Below, in pieces: positions 1 through 5,547 of a stretch of DNA of 6,768 bases. Numbering within the stretch: position 1 is the stretch's first letter; every line of letters begins with the position of its first letter. The notes below the pieces were generated by a model. It saw only the letters and a list, made by a program, of their open reading frames with translations, did no database searches and was not told the DNA's origin. Source of the DNA: Oscillospiraceae bacterium (GTDB lineage: Bacteria; Bacillota; Clostridia; Christensenellales; Aristaeellaceae); the NCBI GenBank assembly GCA_031266295.1, contig JAISBH010000239.1:1-6768 (forward strand), written 5' to 3'. The position numbers were made by a program, and so were the translations under genes.

Positions 1-5
1 TTTTG

Positions 6-226
6 AATCGTAGTTAATCTTTAATCGTAGTTAATCTTAAATCGTAGTTAATCTTAAATCGTAGTTAATCTTAAATCGTAGTTAGTCTTGAATCGTAGTT
101 AACCTTAAATCGTAGTTAATCTTAAATCGTAGTTAACCTTAAATCGTAGTTAACCTTAAATCGCAGTTAACCTTAAATCGCAGTTACCTTTGAATCGTAG
201 CTATCCTTGAATCGTAATTACCCATA
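6..226. repeat. Tandem array of thirteen 17-bp units
   Basis: Thirteen uninterrupted head-to-tail copies of AATCGTAGTTAATCTTA begin at 6, 23, 40, 57, 74, 91, 108, 125, 142, 159, 176, 193 and 210. Copies 2, 3, 4 and 7 are identical. Variation is graded: units on the left end in AATCTTA, those on the right in AACCTTA, and units 10-11 have CGCAG for CGTAG. The last unit is degenerate. The core AATCG is kept in every copy. Bases 1-5 (TTTTG) look like the tail of another unit, so the array probably continues beyond the left edge. The period is not a multiple of three and each unit contains TAG or TAA, so it is non-coding. Size and period resemble iterons or a minisatellite; there are no spacers, so it is not CRISPR. 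Confidence 0.95.
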
Positions 227-354
227 CACACTGCCCTATATATACTTATGTACACACAGCTGTTATATTAATATACTTATTATTCTATTCCTCTGAAATT
301 CTATCTCTATCATTCTTAACTATATTTATAGTATATATGTACCTGCTCCCGCTT
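227..354. other. AT-rich stretch with no gene
   Basis: This segment is dominated by TATA/TTAT runs, for example TATATATACTTATG near 236-249 and TATAGTATATATG near 327-339. It has no ORF with a ribosome binding site. It sits directly against the 17-bp array. I can assign no function; an easily melted DNA segment or degenerate spacer are both possible. Confidence 0.6.
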
Positions 355-375
355 CCCTTTATTCTTAAAGGGTTT
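355..375 (+). terminator. Possible small terminator-like hairpin
   Basis: CCCTTT (355-360) pairs with AAAGGG (367-372) around a 6-nt loop and is followed by only TTT. No gene is visible upstream within the window, so it may equally be part of the hairpin block that follows. Confidence 0.3.
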
Positions 376-392
376 CCAGTATTACAAAAATG

Positions 393-657
393 AGAGCCGA
401 GTTACAAAACCCGGCTCTTGTCGCTCTGAATACGAGCAATGGGTGCTGCGGGGAGCCTGGGACTCTGTCCCAGACCTTGCGAAGGGCTATCCGCCCTTTC
501 GAATCCTGACCAGGCTTCGCCTGGACCATCATTTGCGCACAATCCGTCGGTTTCGGCAAGCCGATTGTGCTCCGATACTCTATCTCGTAACGTAACCGAC
601 AACCCTCATCGCCCCCCTAGGGGGAGATGTCGCCGCAGCGACAGAGGGGGTTCCCCC
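393..657. repeat. Block of consecutive hairpins, likely dispersed intergenic repeat
   Basis: Within 265 bp there are at least seven inverted repeats. They are AGAGCCG/CGGCTCT (393-399/412-418), CTGGGAC/GTCCCAG (457-463/467-473), AAGGGC/GCCCTT (482-487/493-498), CCAGGC/GCCTGG (510-515/519-524), GCACAATC/GATTGTGC (537-544/563-570, with an inner GGTTT/AAGCC stem), CCCCC/GGGGG (613-617/620-624) and TGTCGC/GCGACA (628-633/638-643). The last is flanked by GGGGG-TT-CCCCC (646-657). The C-run, small TGTCGC hairpin, GAGGGGG pattern resembles dispersed repeats I know from clostridial gut genomes; that match is from memory. ORFs crossing the block have no ribosome binding site and are treated as artefacts. 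It could be mobile repeat DNA (MITE/REP-like) or a structured RNA. Confidence 0.65.
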
Positions 658-667
658 GAAGTTGCCA

Positions 668-691
668 GCAATCCCAAATTTGGAATCGCTG
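668..691. repeat. Imperfect palindrome centred on CCAAATTTGG
   Basis: A perfect 10-bp palindrome, CCAAATTTGG (674-683), is extended outward by AGC/GCT and AT/AT arms with mismatches. It lies about 20 bp upstream of the -35 box at 710. A related core, CCAAATTTAGAAT, recurs at 6687-6699. It may be the edge of the dispersed repeat or an upstream operator. Confidence 0.45.
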
Positions 692-709
692 CCTTATAAA
701 CTTCCCGCC

Positions 710-739
710 TTGACTCCAACCCGCCAACGCGCTTATAAT
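710..739 (+). promoter_or_regulatory. Sigma-70-type promoter for the exonuclease gene
   Basis: TTGACT at 710-715 and TATAAT at 734-739 are separated by 18 bp. The predicted transcription start is near 746, giving a leader of about 50 nt before the ATG at 796. The -10 is a perfect consensus. Confidence 0.75.
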
Positions 740-795
740 GGACAGCGTACAGCGCGTGGCGTCACCAGGCCGCGTGAGATCGTGTGAGGTAATAT

Positions 796-1437
796 ATGTT
801 TGCGGTATTTGATGTGGAGAAAGCCAATTCACGAGACAAGGGTTCTATATGCTCGATAGGTTTCGTGTTTGTCGAGGGGAACCAGATCGTGGGTTCGTTT
901 TATTCGCTGGTGAAACCGCTAACCGAGTTCAGCGCTATGGAGGTGAGCATCCATGGCATTACCGAGGCCGACGTAGTGGAGGCTCCTACCTTCGCCGAGC
1001 TGTGGCCGGAGATATGGGAGCGCATCGCCAACATGACGCTTATCGCCTTTGACGCGTATGGCGACATATGCGCTATTCAAACGGCTGCCCATACCGCCAG
1101 GTTTGAGCTGCCCAATATCCGCTACGGCTGCGCGTTTAAGATATCCAAGAAACTGCTGACGCTGGATAGTTACAGGCTTGTCAGCATCGCGGAACACTTC
1201 CGCATAGCCTATAAGTGCCACGACGCGCTGTGCGACGCGTTTGCCGCAGCAAGCGTGCTGATAGAGCTGATGAAGCAATGCGGCGTGGATTCGCTTGGCG
1301 CGCTGATGCGCAAGGCCGACCTGACATACGACTACACCAAAACAAACGGTTATGATCCATCCCAAACCCGCAAGCGCCGCTTGCCGCGCAGGAAAATAAC
1401 CCCCGCGGTGAATCAAGCCGCGCCAAGCATGTTTTGA
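796..1437 (+). CDS. DEDDh-family 3'-5' exonuclease (DnaQ-like/RNase T fold)
   Basis: The 213-residue protein is a single exonuclease domain. ExoI is FDVE (Asp6, Glu8). ExoII is LIAFDAYGDICAI near 82-94, in which Asp90 fits the second catalytic position. ExoIII is HDALCDA (His142, Asp147). Together these give the DEDDh metal-binding set of the DNA polymerase III epsilon family. The usual His-Asn before the ExoII Asp is replaced by Phe-Asp. The domain ends near 162 and is followed by a basic tail (TRKRRLPRRK near 191-200) that may bind nucleic acid. The start is set by GAGGT at 786-790, five bases before the ATG. The family removes nucleotides from 3' ends of DNA or RNA; substrate and pathway cannot be read from sequence. 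It stands alone, with no polymerase or helicase domain, and probably shares a transcript with the exporter 63 bp downstream. Confidence 0.85.
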   Translation: MFAVFDVEKANSRDKGSICSIGFVFVEGNQIVGSFYSLVKPLTEFSAMEVSIHGITEADVVEAPTFAELWPEIWERIANMTLIAFDAYGDICAIQTAAHTARFELPNIRYGCAFKISKKLLTLDSYRLVSIAEHFRIAYKCHDALCDAFAAASVLIELMKQCGVDSLGALMRKADLTYDYTKTNGYDPSQTRKRRLPRRKITPAVNQAAPSMF

Positions 1438-1438
1438 C

Positions 1439-1461
1439 GTCGTCGGAGATATGGCGACGAC
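1439..1461 (+). promoter_or_regulatory. Intergenic hairpin between exonuclease and exporter genes
   Basis: GTCGTCG (1439-1445) pairs perfectly with CGACGAC (1455-1461) around a 9-nt loop, GAGATATGG. It begins one base after the exonuclease stop codon and has no T tract, so it is not a standard terminator. It may stabilise or segment the transcript. The ATG of a possible leader peptide (1451) lies in the loop. Confidence 0.5.
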
Positions 1462-1513
1462 AAGTAAGAAGGCAAGCGTGATAGCTATGAAGGTTACCGT
1501 ATGCCCCGCCTGA
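1451..1513 (+). CDS. Possible 20-codon leader peptide overlapping the exporter start
   Basis: An ATG at 1451 opens a 20-codon frame (MATTSKKASVIAMKVTVCPA) that stops at TGA 1511-1513, overlapping the exporter ATG at 1501 by 13 bases in another frame. This arrangement would permit translational coupling. Against it, the nearest GGAG (1445-1448) is only two bases from the ATG and both sit in a hairpin. It may be chance. Confidence 0.2.
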   Translation: MATTSKKASVIAMKVTVCPA

Positions 1514-2241
1514 CGACCGCGCAATGGCTTTGGGTCGCCGGAGCGGCGGCGGTCATCGGGTTCTCGAAGATGGGGCTCGGCGGCGTGCTGACAATCATCA
1601 TACCGCTGCTGGCCATCGTGTTCGGCGGCAAGGAATCCACGGGGATGGTACTACCGATATCGCTGCTGGGCGACATAATGGCCATATCGTACTACCGCCG
1701 CGCCGCCGACTGGCAGTCGATCCGTCGGCTGATACCGTGGGCGCTGGCAGGGATTGCAGTTGGTACGGTGGTCGGATGGATGGTGAACGACGGCACGTTC
1801 ACGATGATCATCGGCGTTACGGTGCTGCTTTGCGCGGCTGTGCTTATTGTGCTGGAGGTTGGCGGAGATCGCGTCAAGGTGCCAAGGCGAATGTGGTTCT
1901 TCGCGCTTATGGGCGTGCTGGGCGGCTTCACCACGATGATCGGAAACGCGGCAGGGCCAGTGATGACCGTTTACCTGCTGGCAATGGGCATGAACAAGGA
2001 AAACTTCGTCGGCACATACGCGTGGTTCTTCCTGATAGTTAACGCTATTAAGATGCCGCTGCAGCTGTTCCTATGGCGCAGTATCGGCGGGCCGGAACTG
2101 TTAATGGCGCTGGCAATGATACCCATAATCGCGGGAGGCGCGGCGTTCGGCGCTTACGTAGTAAAGAGAATCCCGGAAAAGCCGTTCCGGTATACGGTAA
2201 TCGCGCTGACTGCGGCCGCCGGACTGAGGATATTCCTGTAA
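1501..2241 (+). CDS. TauE/SafE (TSUP) family membrane exporter
   Basis: The 246-residue, very hydrophobic protein has about seven to eight predicted membrane segments, matching the usual 240-270 residues of the TSUP family (formerly DUF81). It shows the two internal family repeats: GFSKMGLGG (20-28) followed by IIIPLLAIVFG, and GVLGGFTTMIGNAAGP (138-153) followed by TVYLLAMGM. Basic loops (RRAADWQSIRR near 66-76) favour a cytoplasmic position between segments. Members move small anions such as sulfite, sulfoacetate or organosulfur compounds across the cytoplasmic membrane; the substrate here is unknown. GAAGGT at 1489-1494, six bases upstream, supports the ATG, and an in-frame stop at 1465 rules out a longer form. 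No sulfur-metabolism genes adjoin it. It is probably co-transcribed with the exonuclease gene and ends at the hairpin at 2247. Confidence 0.9.
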   Translation: MPRLTTAQWLWVAGAAAVIGFSKMGLGGVLTIIIPLLAIVFGGKESTGMVLPISLLGDIMAISYYRRAADWQSIRRLIPWALAGIAVGTVVGWMVNDGTFTMIIGVTVLLCAAVLIVLEVGGDRVKVPRRMWFFALMGVLGGFTTMIGNAAGPVMTVYLLAMGMNKENFVGTYAWFFLIVNAIKMPLQLFLWRSIGGPELLMALAMIPIIAGGAAFGAYVVKRIPEKPFRYTVIALTAAAGLRIFL

Positions 2242-2246
2242 TATGT

Positions 2247-2269
2247 AGGGCGGTGGTAAGCCGCCCTTT
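2247..2269 (+). terminator. Hairpin terminator after the exporter gene, possibly bidirectional
   Basis: AGGGCGG (2247-2253) pairs with CCGCCCT (2261-2267) around a 7-nt loop, five bases after the exporter stop codon, and runs into TTTGTT. The T tract is short. It lies between convergent genes and could also stop transcription from the minus-strand gene ending at 2291. Confidence 0.65.
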
Positions 2270-2290
2270 GTTCACAATATCATGATAACC

Positions 2291-2932
2291 TCACCGCTTA
2301 GCGGCGGCTGGATTGGCGGGGGCGCCCCAGCTAGTGTCAGGGGCGTATTCCGTAGTCGCGCGCAAGCTGCCTAGGTTGAAATAATACTGGCTCAGCAGCT
2401 CGTTAAGCACATCCTCCGTAGTCCTAGTGGTATTCGAGTACAGCTCTGACAAATCATCATCGTAGTACTGAATCGCCGCCTTTTCGACAATGATAGCAAC
2501 ATTCTGACTGTCAAACGGCGGAGGCGCGGTTTGGGCGACGCAGCTTTTTACGCGCGGATTTCCGACGAACGCAACCTGCGCCCACTGGAGCAGATCGTTC
2601 AGGTTGGCGACTGGCTGTTCCTTGTATTCTAGCCCGCCTGAAACCACGTGTACTGTTCCTTTAACATTACCAAAGTCATAAACAAGGTTCAATACCGTGG
2701 CCAGCGCGCCGGCAATGCACGGGCTGGACACGTTCAGCGTCACAGAAAAATTGTCGCTCGTCTGCGACGGATCCGCTTGCACGTTAACGTTAATATCGTC
2801 TTTGAAGAACGCGTCCAGTTCGCGGATGATAGAATACCATTTGAACGTCAGCCTTACATCGGGGCTGCCGTTCACGGGCGCGGCAGCGTTCACGACAGTA
2901 TTATAACAAGACGCAGCGTCTCTTAATTGCAT
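2291..2932 (-). CDS. Conserved-looking protein of unknown function, 213 aa
   Basis: I do not recognise this protein. It has no signal peptide or clear membrane helix and looks like a soluble alpha/beta protein. Its strand-rich middle includes NVNVQAD near 48-54, FSVTLNVSS near 62-70, VKGTVHVVSGG near 90-100 and a FVGNPRV motif near 122-128. An acidic patch (QYYDDDLSELY) precedes a helical region, and a Pro/Ala-rich, probably disordered tail ends in NPAAAKR. The start is uncertain. A first ATG at 2947 sits inside the ribosome binding site AAAAGGATG and cannot easily use it. The ATG at 2932 is 12 bases downstream of AGGATG and is preferred here; the longer form has 218 residues. It is a single gene, convergent with the exporter and divergent from the acetyltransferase. 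Codon use and length support a real gene. Confidence 0.7.
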   Translation of the reverse strand: MQLRDAASCYNTVVNAAAPVNGSPDVRLTFKWYSIIRELDAFFKDDINVNVQADPSQTSDNFSVTLNVSSPCIAGALATVLNLVYDFGNVKGTVHVVSGGLEYKEQPVANLNDLLQWAQVAFVGNPRVKSCVAQTAPPPFDSQNVAIIVEKAAIQYYDDDLSELYSNTTRTTEDVLNELLSQYYFNLGSLRATTEYAPDTSWGAPANPAAAKR

Positions 2933-3011
2933 TATTATTTGACACATCCTTTTCTACATTGTCTGCGCCGATAACGTGCTTCATAATTCATCATGGCATT
3001 GTCACTACATT

Positions 3012-3033
3012 TATCACGATATTGAGGTGATAT
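3012..3033. promoter_or_regulatory. Inverted repeat TATCAC-N10-GTGATA
   Basis: TATCAC (3012-3017) and GTGATA (3028-3033) are perfect inverted arms 10 bases apart. They lie between the divergent genes. Two similar half-sites follow at 3058-3073. A dimeric regulator could bind here; no regulator gene is adjacent. Confidence 0.4.
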
Positions 3034-3058
3034 GAGCTGGGACGGGACCGGCGCGTAA
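3032..3058 (+). CDS. Possible eight-codon ORF with a strong ribosome binding site
   Basis: ATG at 3032 reads eight codons (MSWDGTGA) to TAA at 3056-3058 and is preceded by GAGGTGAT (3024-3031), an almost ideal clostridial ribosome binding site. It lies about 90 bp upstream of the acetyltransferase gene and also upstream of the promoter predicted at 3093-3121. If real it is more likely a leader or fragment than a functional peptide. Confidence 0.2.
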   Translation: MSWDGTGA

Positions 3059-3073
3059 TATCATATGTGATAT
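3058..3073. promoter_or_regulatory. Palindrome ATATCA-TATG-TGATAT
   Basis: A perfect 16-bp inverted repeat with 6-bp arms lies 20 bp upstream of the predicted -35 box of the acetyltransferase gene. It shares the TATCA/TGATA half-site with the repeat at 3012-3033, suggesting a two-site operator. Confidence 0.45.
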
Positions 3074-3092
3074 CGGACGAGAGTGTTCCGTC

Positions 3093-3121
3093 TAGACCTA
3101 AGTATATAAAACTGCTATAGT
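3093..3121 (+). promoter_or_regulatory. Likely promoter of the acetyltransferase gene
   Basis: TAGACC (3093-3098) and TATAGT (3116-3121) are spaced by 17 bp. The -35 is a weak match to TTGACA, which would suit a regulated promoter. The predicted leader is only about 20 nt. Confidence 0.45.
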
Positions 3122-3146
3122 ATATACGTGAAGGAAGGTGATTATA

Positions 3147-4340
3147 TTGGAGATTCGGACATTGAAACCCGACGAGCGAGAGAACCTGAACAAGATCAAG
3201 TCGATCGCGTTTAATTCACGCCGGGATTTCACGGAGCGCAAACCTGACGACCGCATGGCTTACCCTATCGAATGGCAATGGGGCGGCTTCGACGAACGAG
3301 GGCGGCTGCAGACGGGTGTGGCGGCGATACCCTACCGGATGCGCTTTGACGGGCACACGGTAGGGATGTGCGGCATAGGGGGAGTGTGCACGCTTCCCGA
3401 GCATAGGCGCGGCGGCAATGTATTCAAGATTCTGCAGCGGGTGCTGGACATCGAGTACGAGAAGGGCACGGAGTTCAGCAACCTGACGCCCTTCTCTCAC
3501 GCGTTCTATCGGCGCATGGGTTACGAGCTGTGCAACTGCCGCAACGAACTAACCGCGCCGCTGGAATCATTCCGCCGGTATCGCATGACTGGGACGTTTG
3601 AGCAGCACTTCCCCGGCGACTCGGTCGACGCGCTGCGGCAGGTGCAGACCGCGTACATCGCCAACCTGAACCACGCCTCGCCGCGTCACGAGCTTCACGA
3701 GTCGATCGGCTGGCGTAAGTTCACCCGCAACGATCCATACAAGACAGGGGTCAACCTGTACGTCTGGGCCGACGATTCCGGCGCGCCTAAATCCTACATA
3801 AAGATTACGCAGGAGGCGCAGCCGTCGCAAGTATTGGTAATACGTGAGCTAGCGTTCATGGATAATGAATCACTGTACGGCGCGCTGTCGCTGTTATCCT
3901 CGCTGAAGGGGGAGACGGTGCGCTGGCAGGCTCCGACGTTTGTCCCGTTCACCGATATTCTGCCTGACAACTGGGACATTTCACTGAAGATGATCCCACG
4001 CGACATGACGCGCGTCGTGCATGTTCAGCGGGTGTTGGAACAGATGCGCCGTCCGGAGGGACGAGGTTCGTACCGCGTCGAGATATCCGACCCGCAATTG
4101 TCCGGAAACAACGGCGTGTTCGAGGTGGAGTATGACGACGGCCGCGCATCGGTCGAGCGATCAACCAAGCCGCCTGATATGACCATGTCCATCCAGGTGT
4201 TCAGCCAGTTGGCGACAGGATTCCGCACGCTGGATAACGCGCTGATGACTCGTCGCGACGACCTGAAGGCTAACGGCAATCTGGACGTGCTGCGCCGGGT
4301 ATTTACGTGGCGGCCCTCGCATGTGACAGAGGAGTTTTAA
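3147..4340 (+). CDS. Eis-like GNAT N-acetyltransferase
   Basis: The protein has 397 residues from TTG 3147, close to the roughly 400 of Eis-family enzymes. The N-terminal GNAT domain carries a C-[IV]-GGVCTLPEHRRGG acetyl-CoA motif (about 75-90) and FSNLTPFSHAFYRRMGYE (about 110-127). In the latter, Tyr121 matches the general-acid Tyr of Eis (IYGRFGYG). A second degenerate GNAT half follows (about 150-280). An SCP2-like C-terminal domain (about 290-397) ends in Phe, as in Eis, whose terminal carboxylate joins catalysis. Eis enzymes acetylate amines, including aminoglycosides and peptides; the substrate here is unknown. AAGGAAGGTG (3131-3140) lies six bases before TTG 3147. The in-frame GTG at 3138 is part of that binding site, so TTG is preferred; GTG would add three residues. 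It is a single-gene unit with its own upstream inverted repeats. Confidence 0.85.
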   Translation: MEIRTLKPDERENLNKIKSIAFNSRRDFTERKPDDRMAYPIEWQWGGFDERGRLQTGVAAIPYRMRFDGHTVGMCGIGGVCTLPEHRRGGNVFKILQRVLDIEYEKGTEFSNLTPFSHAFYRRMGYELCNCRNELTAPLESFRRYRMTGTFEQHFPGDSVDALRQVQTAYIANLNHASPRHELHESIGWRKFTRNDPYKTGVNLYVWADDSGAPKSYIKITQEAQPSQVLVIRELAFMDNESLYGALSLLSSLKGETVRWQAPTFVPFTDILPDNWDISLKMIPRDMTRVVHVQRVLEQMRRPEGRGSYRVEISDPQLSGNNGVFEVEYDDGRASVERSTKPPDMTMSIQVFSQLATGFRTLDNALMTRRDDLKANGNLDVLRRVFTWRPSHVTEEF

Positions 4341-4350
4341 TGACGCTCTT

Positions 4351-4380
4351 TTTGTCAGTTCCTGTAATTCATTGTTCTTT
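4351..4380 (+). promoter_or_regulatory. Three TGT direct repeats at 10-bp spacing upstream of the phosphate promoter
   Basis: TTTGTCAGTT, CCTGTAATTC and ATTGTTCTTT are consecutive 10-mers sharing xxTGTxxxTx. They end seven bases before the -35 box at 4387. Activator sites for PhoB/PhoP regulators are direct repeats of TGT- or TT-containing half-sites near -35, though normally at 11-bp spacing. This is a candidate site only. Confidence 0.3.
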
Positions 4381-4386
4381 TCGCGC

Positions 4387-4415
4387 TTGACAGCGGTGGG
4401 TGAAAAGTGCATAAT
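4387..4415 (+). promoter_or_regulatory. Near-consensus promoter of the phosphate transport operon
   Basis: A perfect TTGACA (4387-4392) is followed after 17 bp by CATAAT (4410-4415). Transcription should start near 4422, leaving a leader of about 40 nt. Such a strong core suggests substantial basal expression. Confidence 0.8.
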
Positions 4416-4444
4416 TATAAGGTTGTAGACATCGTATCGTTAAG

Positions 4445-4450
4445 AGGAGG
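4445..4450 (+). promoter_or_regulatory. Ribosome binding site with long spacing before the PiT GTG start
   Basis: A full AGGAGG stands 12 bases before the GTG at 4463, longer than the usual 5-9. No in-frame start codon lies closer, and the next ATG (4511) would cut into the first membrane region, so GTG is retained. Confidence 0.55.
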
Positions 4451-4462
4451 TTAAGAACAGAC

Positions 4463-5518
4463 GTGACCCTCACATTAACGGACTTTATAACCCAGGTTTC
4501 TTCCAACCCTATGATAGCGCTGACGGTGATTCTGACGATGGGCGTAATACTGGTCAACGGCTGGACCGACGCACCCAACGCGATAGCCACCTGTATATCC
4601 ACGCGCGCGATGGCGCCGGGTCAGGCGATATTGATGGCGGCTGTATTCAATTTCCTAGGCGTGCTGCTGATGACGATGATCAGTTCCCGCGTCGCGATGA
4701 CGATCTACCACATGGTCGATTTCGGCGAGAACGCGGGCGATGCGACGCTGGCGTTATGCGCCGCGCTGTTCGCGATTGTAACGTGGGCGACCGCCGCATG
4801 GAAGTTCGGCATACCCACCAGCGAGAGCCACGCACTTATCGCTGGATTGTCCGGCGCGGCGATAGCGATTAACGGCGGCCTGGCCGGCATCAACCCAGTC
4901 GAATGGTCGAAGGTGCTGGTAGGATTGGTGCTGTCCAGCGTGCTGGGTTTTTTAGCGGGGTTTATATTGGTGCGGCTGATTGAGTTAATCTGCCGCGGGA
5001 TGAATCGGTCGCGAACGGTCAAGTTTTTCCGGGGCGCACAGATCGCGGGCGGCGCAGCGATGGCGTTCATGCACGGCGCGCAGGACGGGCAGAAGTTCAT
5101 GAGCGTGTTCCTGCTGGGGTTCTTCCTGGCGCAGGGGCACACGGGCGCGACACAGTTTGAGATACCGATGTGGCTGATGCTGATATGCTCGATCGTGATG
5201 GGGTTTGGCACGTCAGTCGGGGGATATCGCATCATCAAGGCGGTCGGGCTAGACATGGTGAAGCTGACCACCTACCAGGGTTTCGCGGCTGACGCGGCGG
5301 CGGCGGGATGCCTGCTGCTCTCGTCGCTGACGGGCATCCCCGTCAGCACGACGCACACAAAGACGACGGCCATAATGGGCGTCGGCGCGTCGAAGCGTTT
5401 GAGCGCGGTTGATTGGTCGATCGTCCGCGAGATGGTGGTTACATGGATATTGACGTTCCCGGGATGCGGTTTGCTGGGGTTCCTAATGGTCAAGCTGTTC
5501 TTGTTAGTGTTTAAATGA
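4463..5518 (+). CDS. pit: PiT-family inorganic phosphate transporter
   Basis: The 351-residue polytopic membrane protein carries both PiT hallmarks. The first is GWTDAPNAIATCISTR (33-48), with the conserved Asp and Asn. The second is the GIPVSTTHTKTTA segment (291-303), with a matching first-half copy, GIPTSESHALIAG (116-128). The second-half counterpart of the first signature is FMHGAQDGQKFM (202-213). These duplicated halves match the inverted-repeat architecture of the family. Members import phosphate, as a metal-phosphate complex or as a free ion, with H+ or Na+ at the cytoplasmic membrane. It is shorter than E. coli PitA (about 500) but normal for the compact Gram-positive forms paired with DUF47 proteins. 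Translation starts at GTG, after a full AGGAGG with long spacing. The next gene begins 29 bases after its stop codon, so the two form an operon. Confidence 0.95.
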   Translation: MTLTLTDFITQVSSNPMIALTVILTMGVILVNGWTDAPNAIATCISTRAMAPGQAILMAAVFNFLGVLLMTMISSRVAMTIYHMVDFGENAGDATLALCAALFAIVTWATAAWKFGIPTSESHALIAGLSGAAIAINGGLAGINPVEWSKVLVGLVLSSVLGFLAGFILVRLIELICRGMNRSRTVKFFRGAQIAGGAAMAFMHGAQDGQKFMSVFLLGFFLAQGHTGATQFEIPMWLMLICSIVMGFGTSVGGYRIIKAVGLDMVKLTTYQGFAADAAAAGCLLLSSLTGIPVSTTHTKTTAIMGVGASKRLSAVDWSIVREMVVTWILTFPGCGLLGFLMVKLFLLVFK

Positions 5519-5547
5519 CGGCGTAAATGACATTAAAGGAGTGTAAT

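Noticed and set aside
1..226. CRISPR array
   Set aside because: The 17-bp units abut without spacers, and no cas gene is visible.
439..699. 86-residue plus-strand ORF
   Set aside because: It runs through the hairpin block, has no ribosome binding site and overlaps the opposite repeats; composition is not protein-like.
919..1524. 201-residue minus-strand ORF
   Set aside because: It lies antisense to the exonuclease gene, which has catalytic motifs, a promoter and a ribosome binding site. The antisense frame shows no family features.
1524..2042. 172-residue plus-strand ORF inside the exporter gene
   Set aside because: It is Arg/His/Gly-rich, typical of a shifted frame of a GC-rich membrane-protein gene.
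4343..4357. Terminator after the acetyltransferase gene
   Set aside because: TGAC/GTCA gives only a 4-bp stem and the T run is in the loop, so it would not terminate efficiently.
4440..4456. TTAAGA direct repeat at 11-bp spacing as a PhoP box
   Set aside because: The spacing fits, but the repeats lie downstream of the promoter and flank the AGGAGG ribosome binding site, an unlikely place for an activator.
4705..5271. 188-residue minus-strand ORF
   Set aside because: It is antisense to the clearly identified PiT gene and rich in Pro/Ser/Asn, as expected of a shadow frame.
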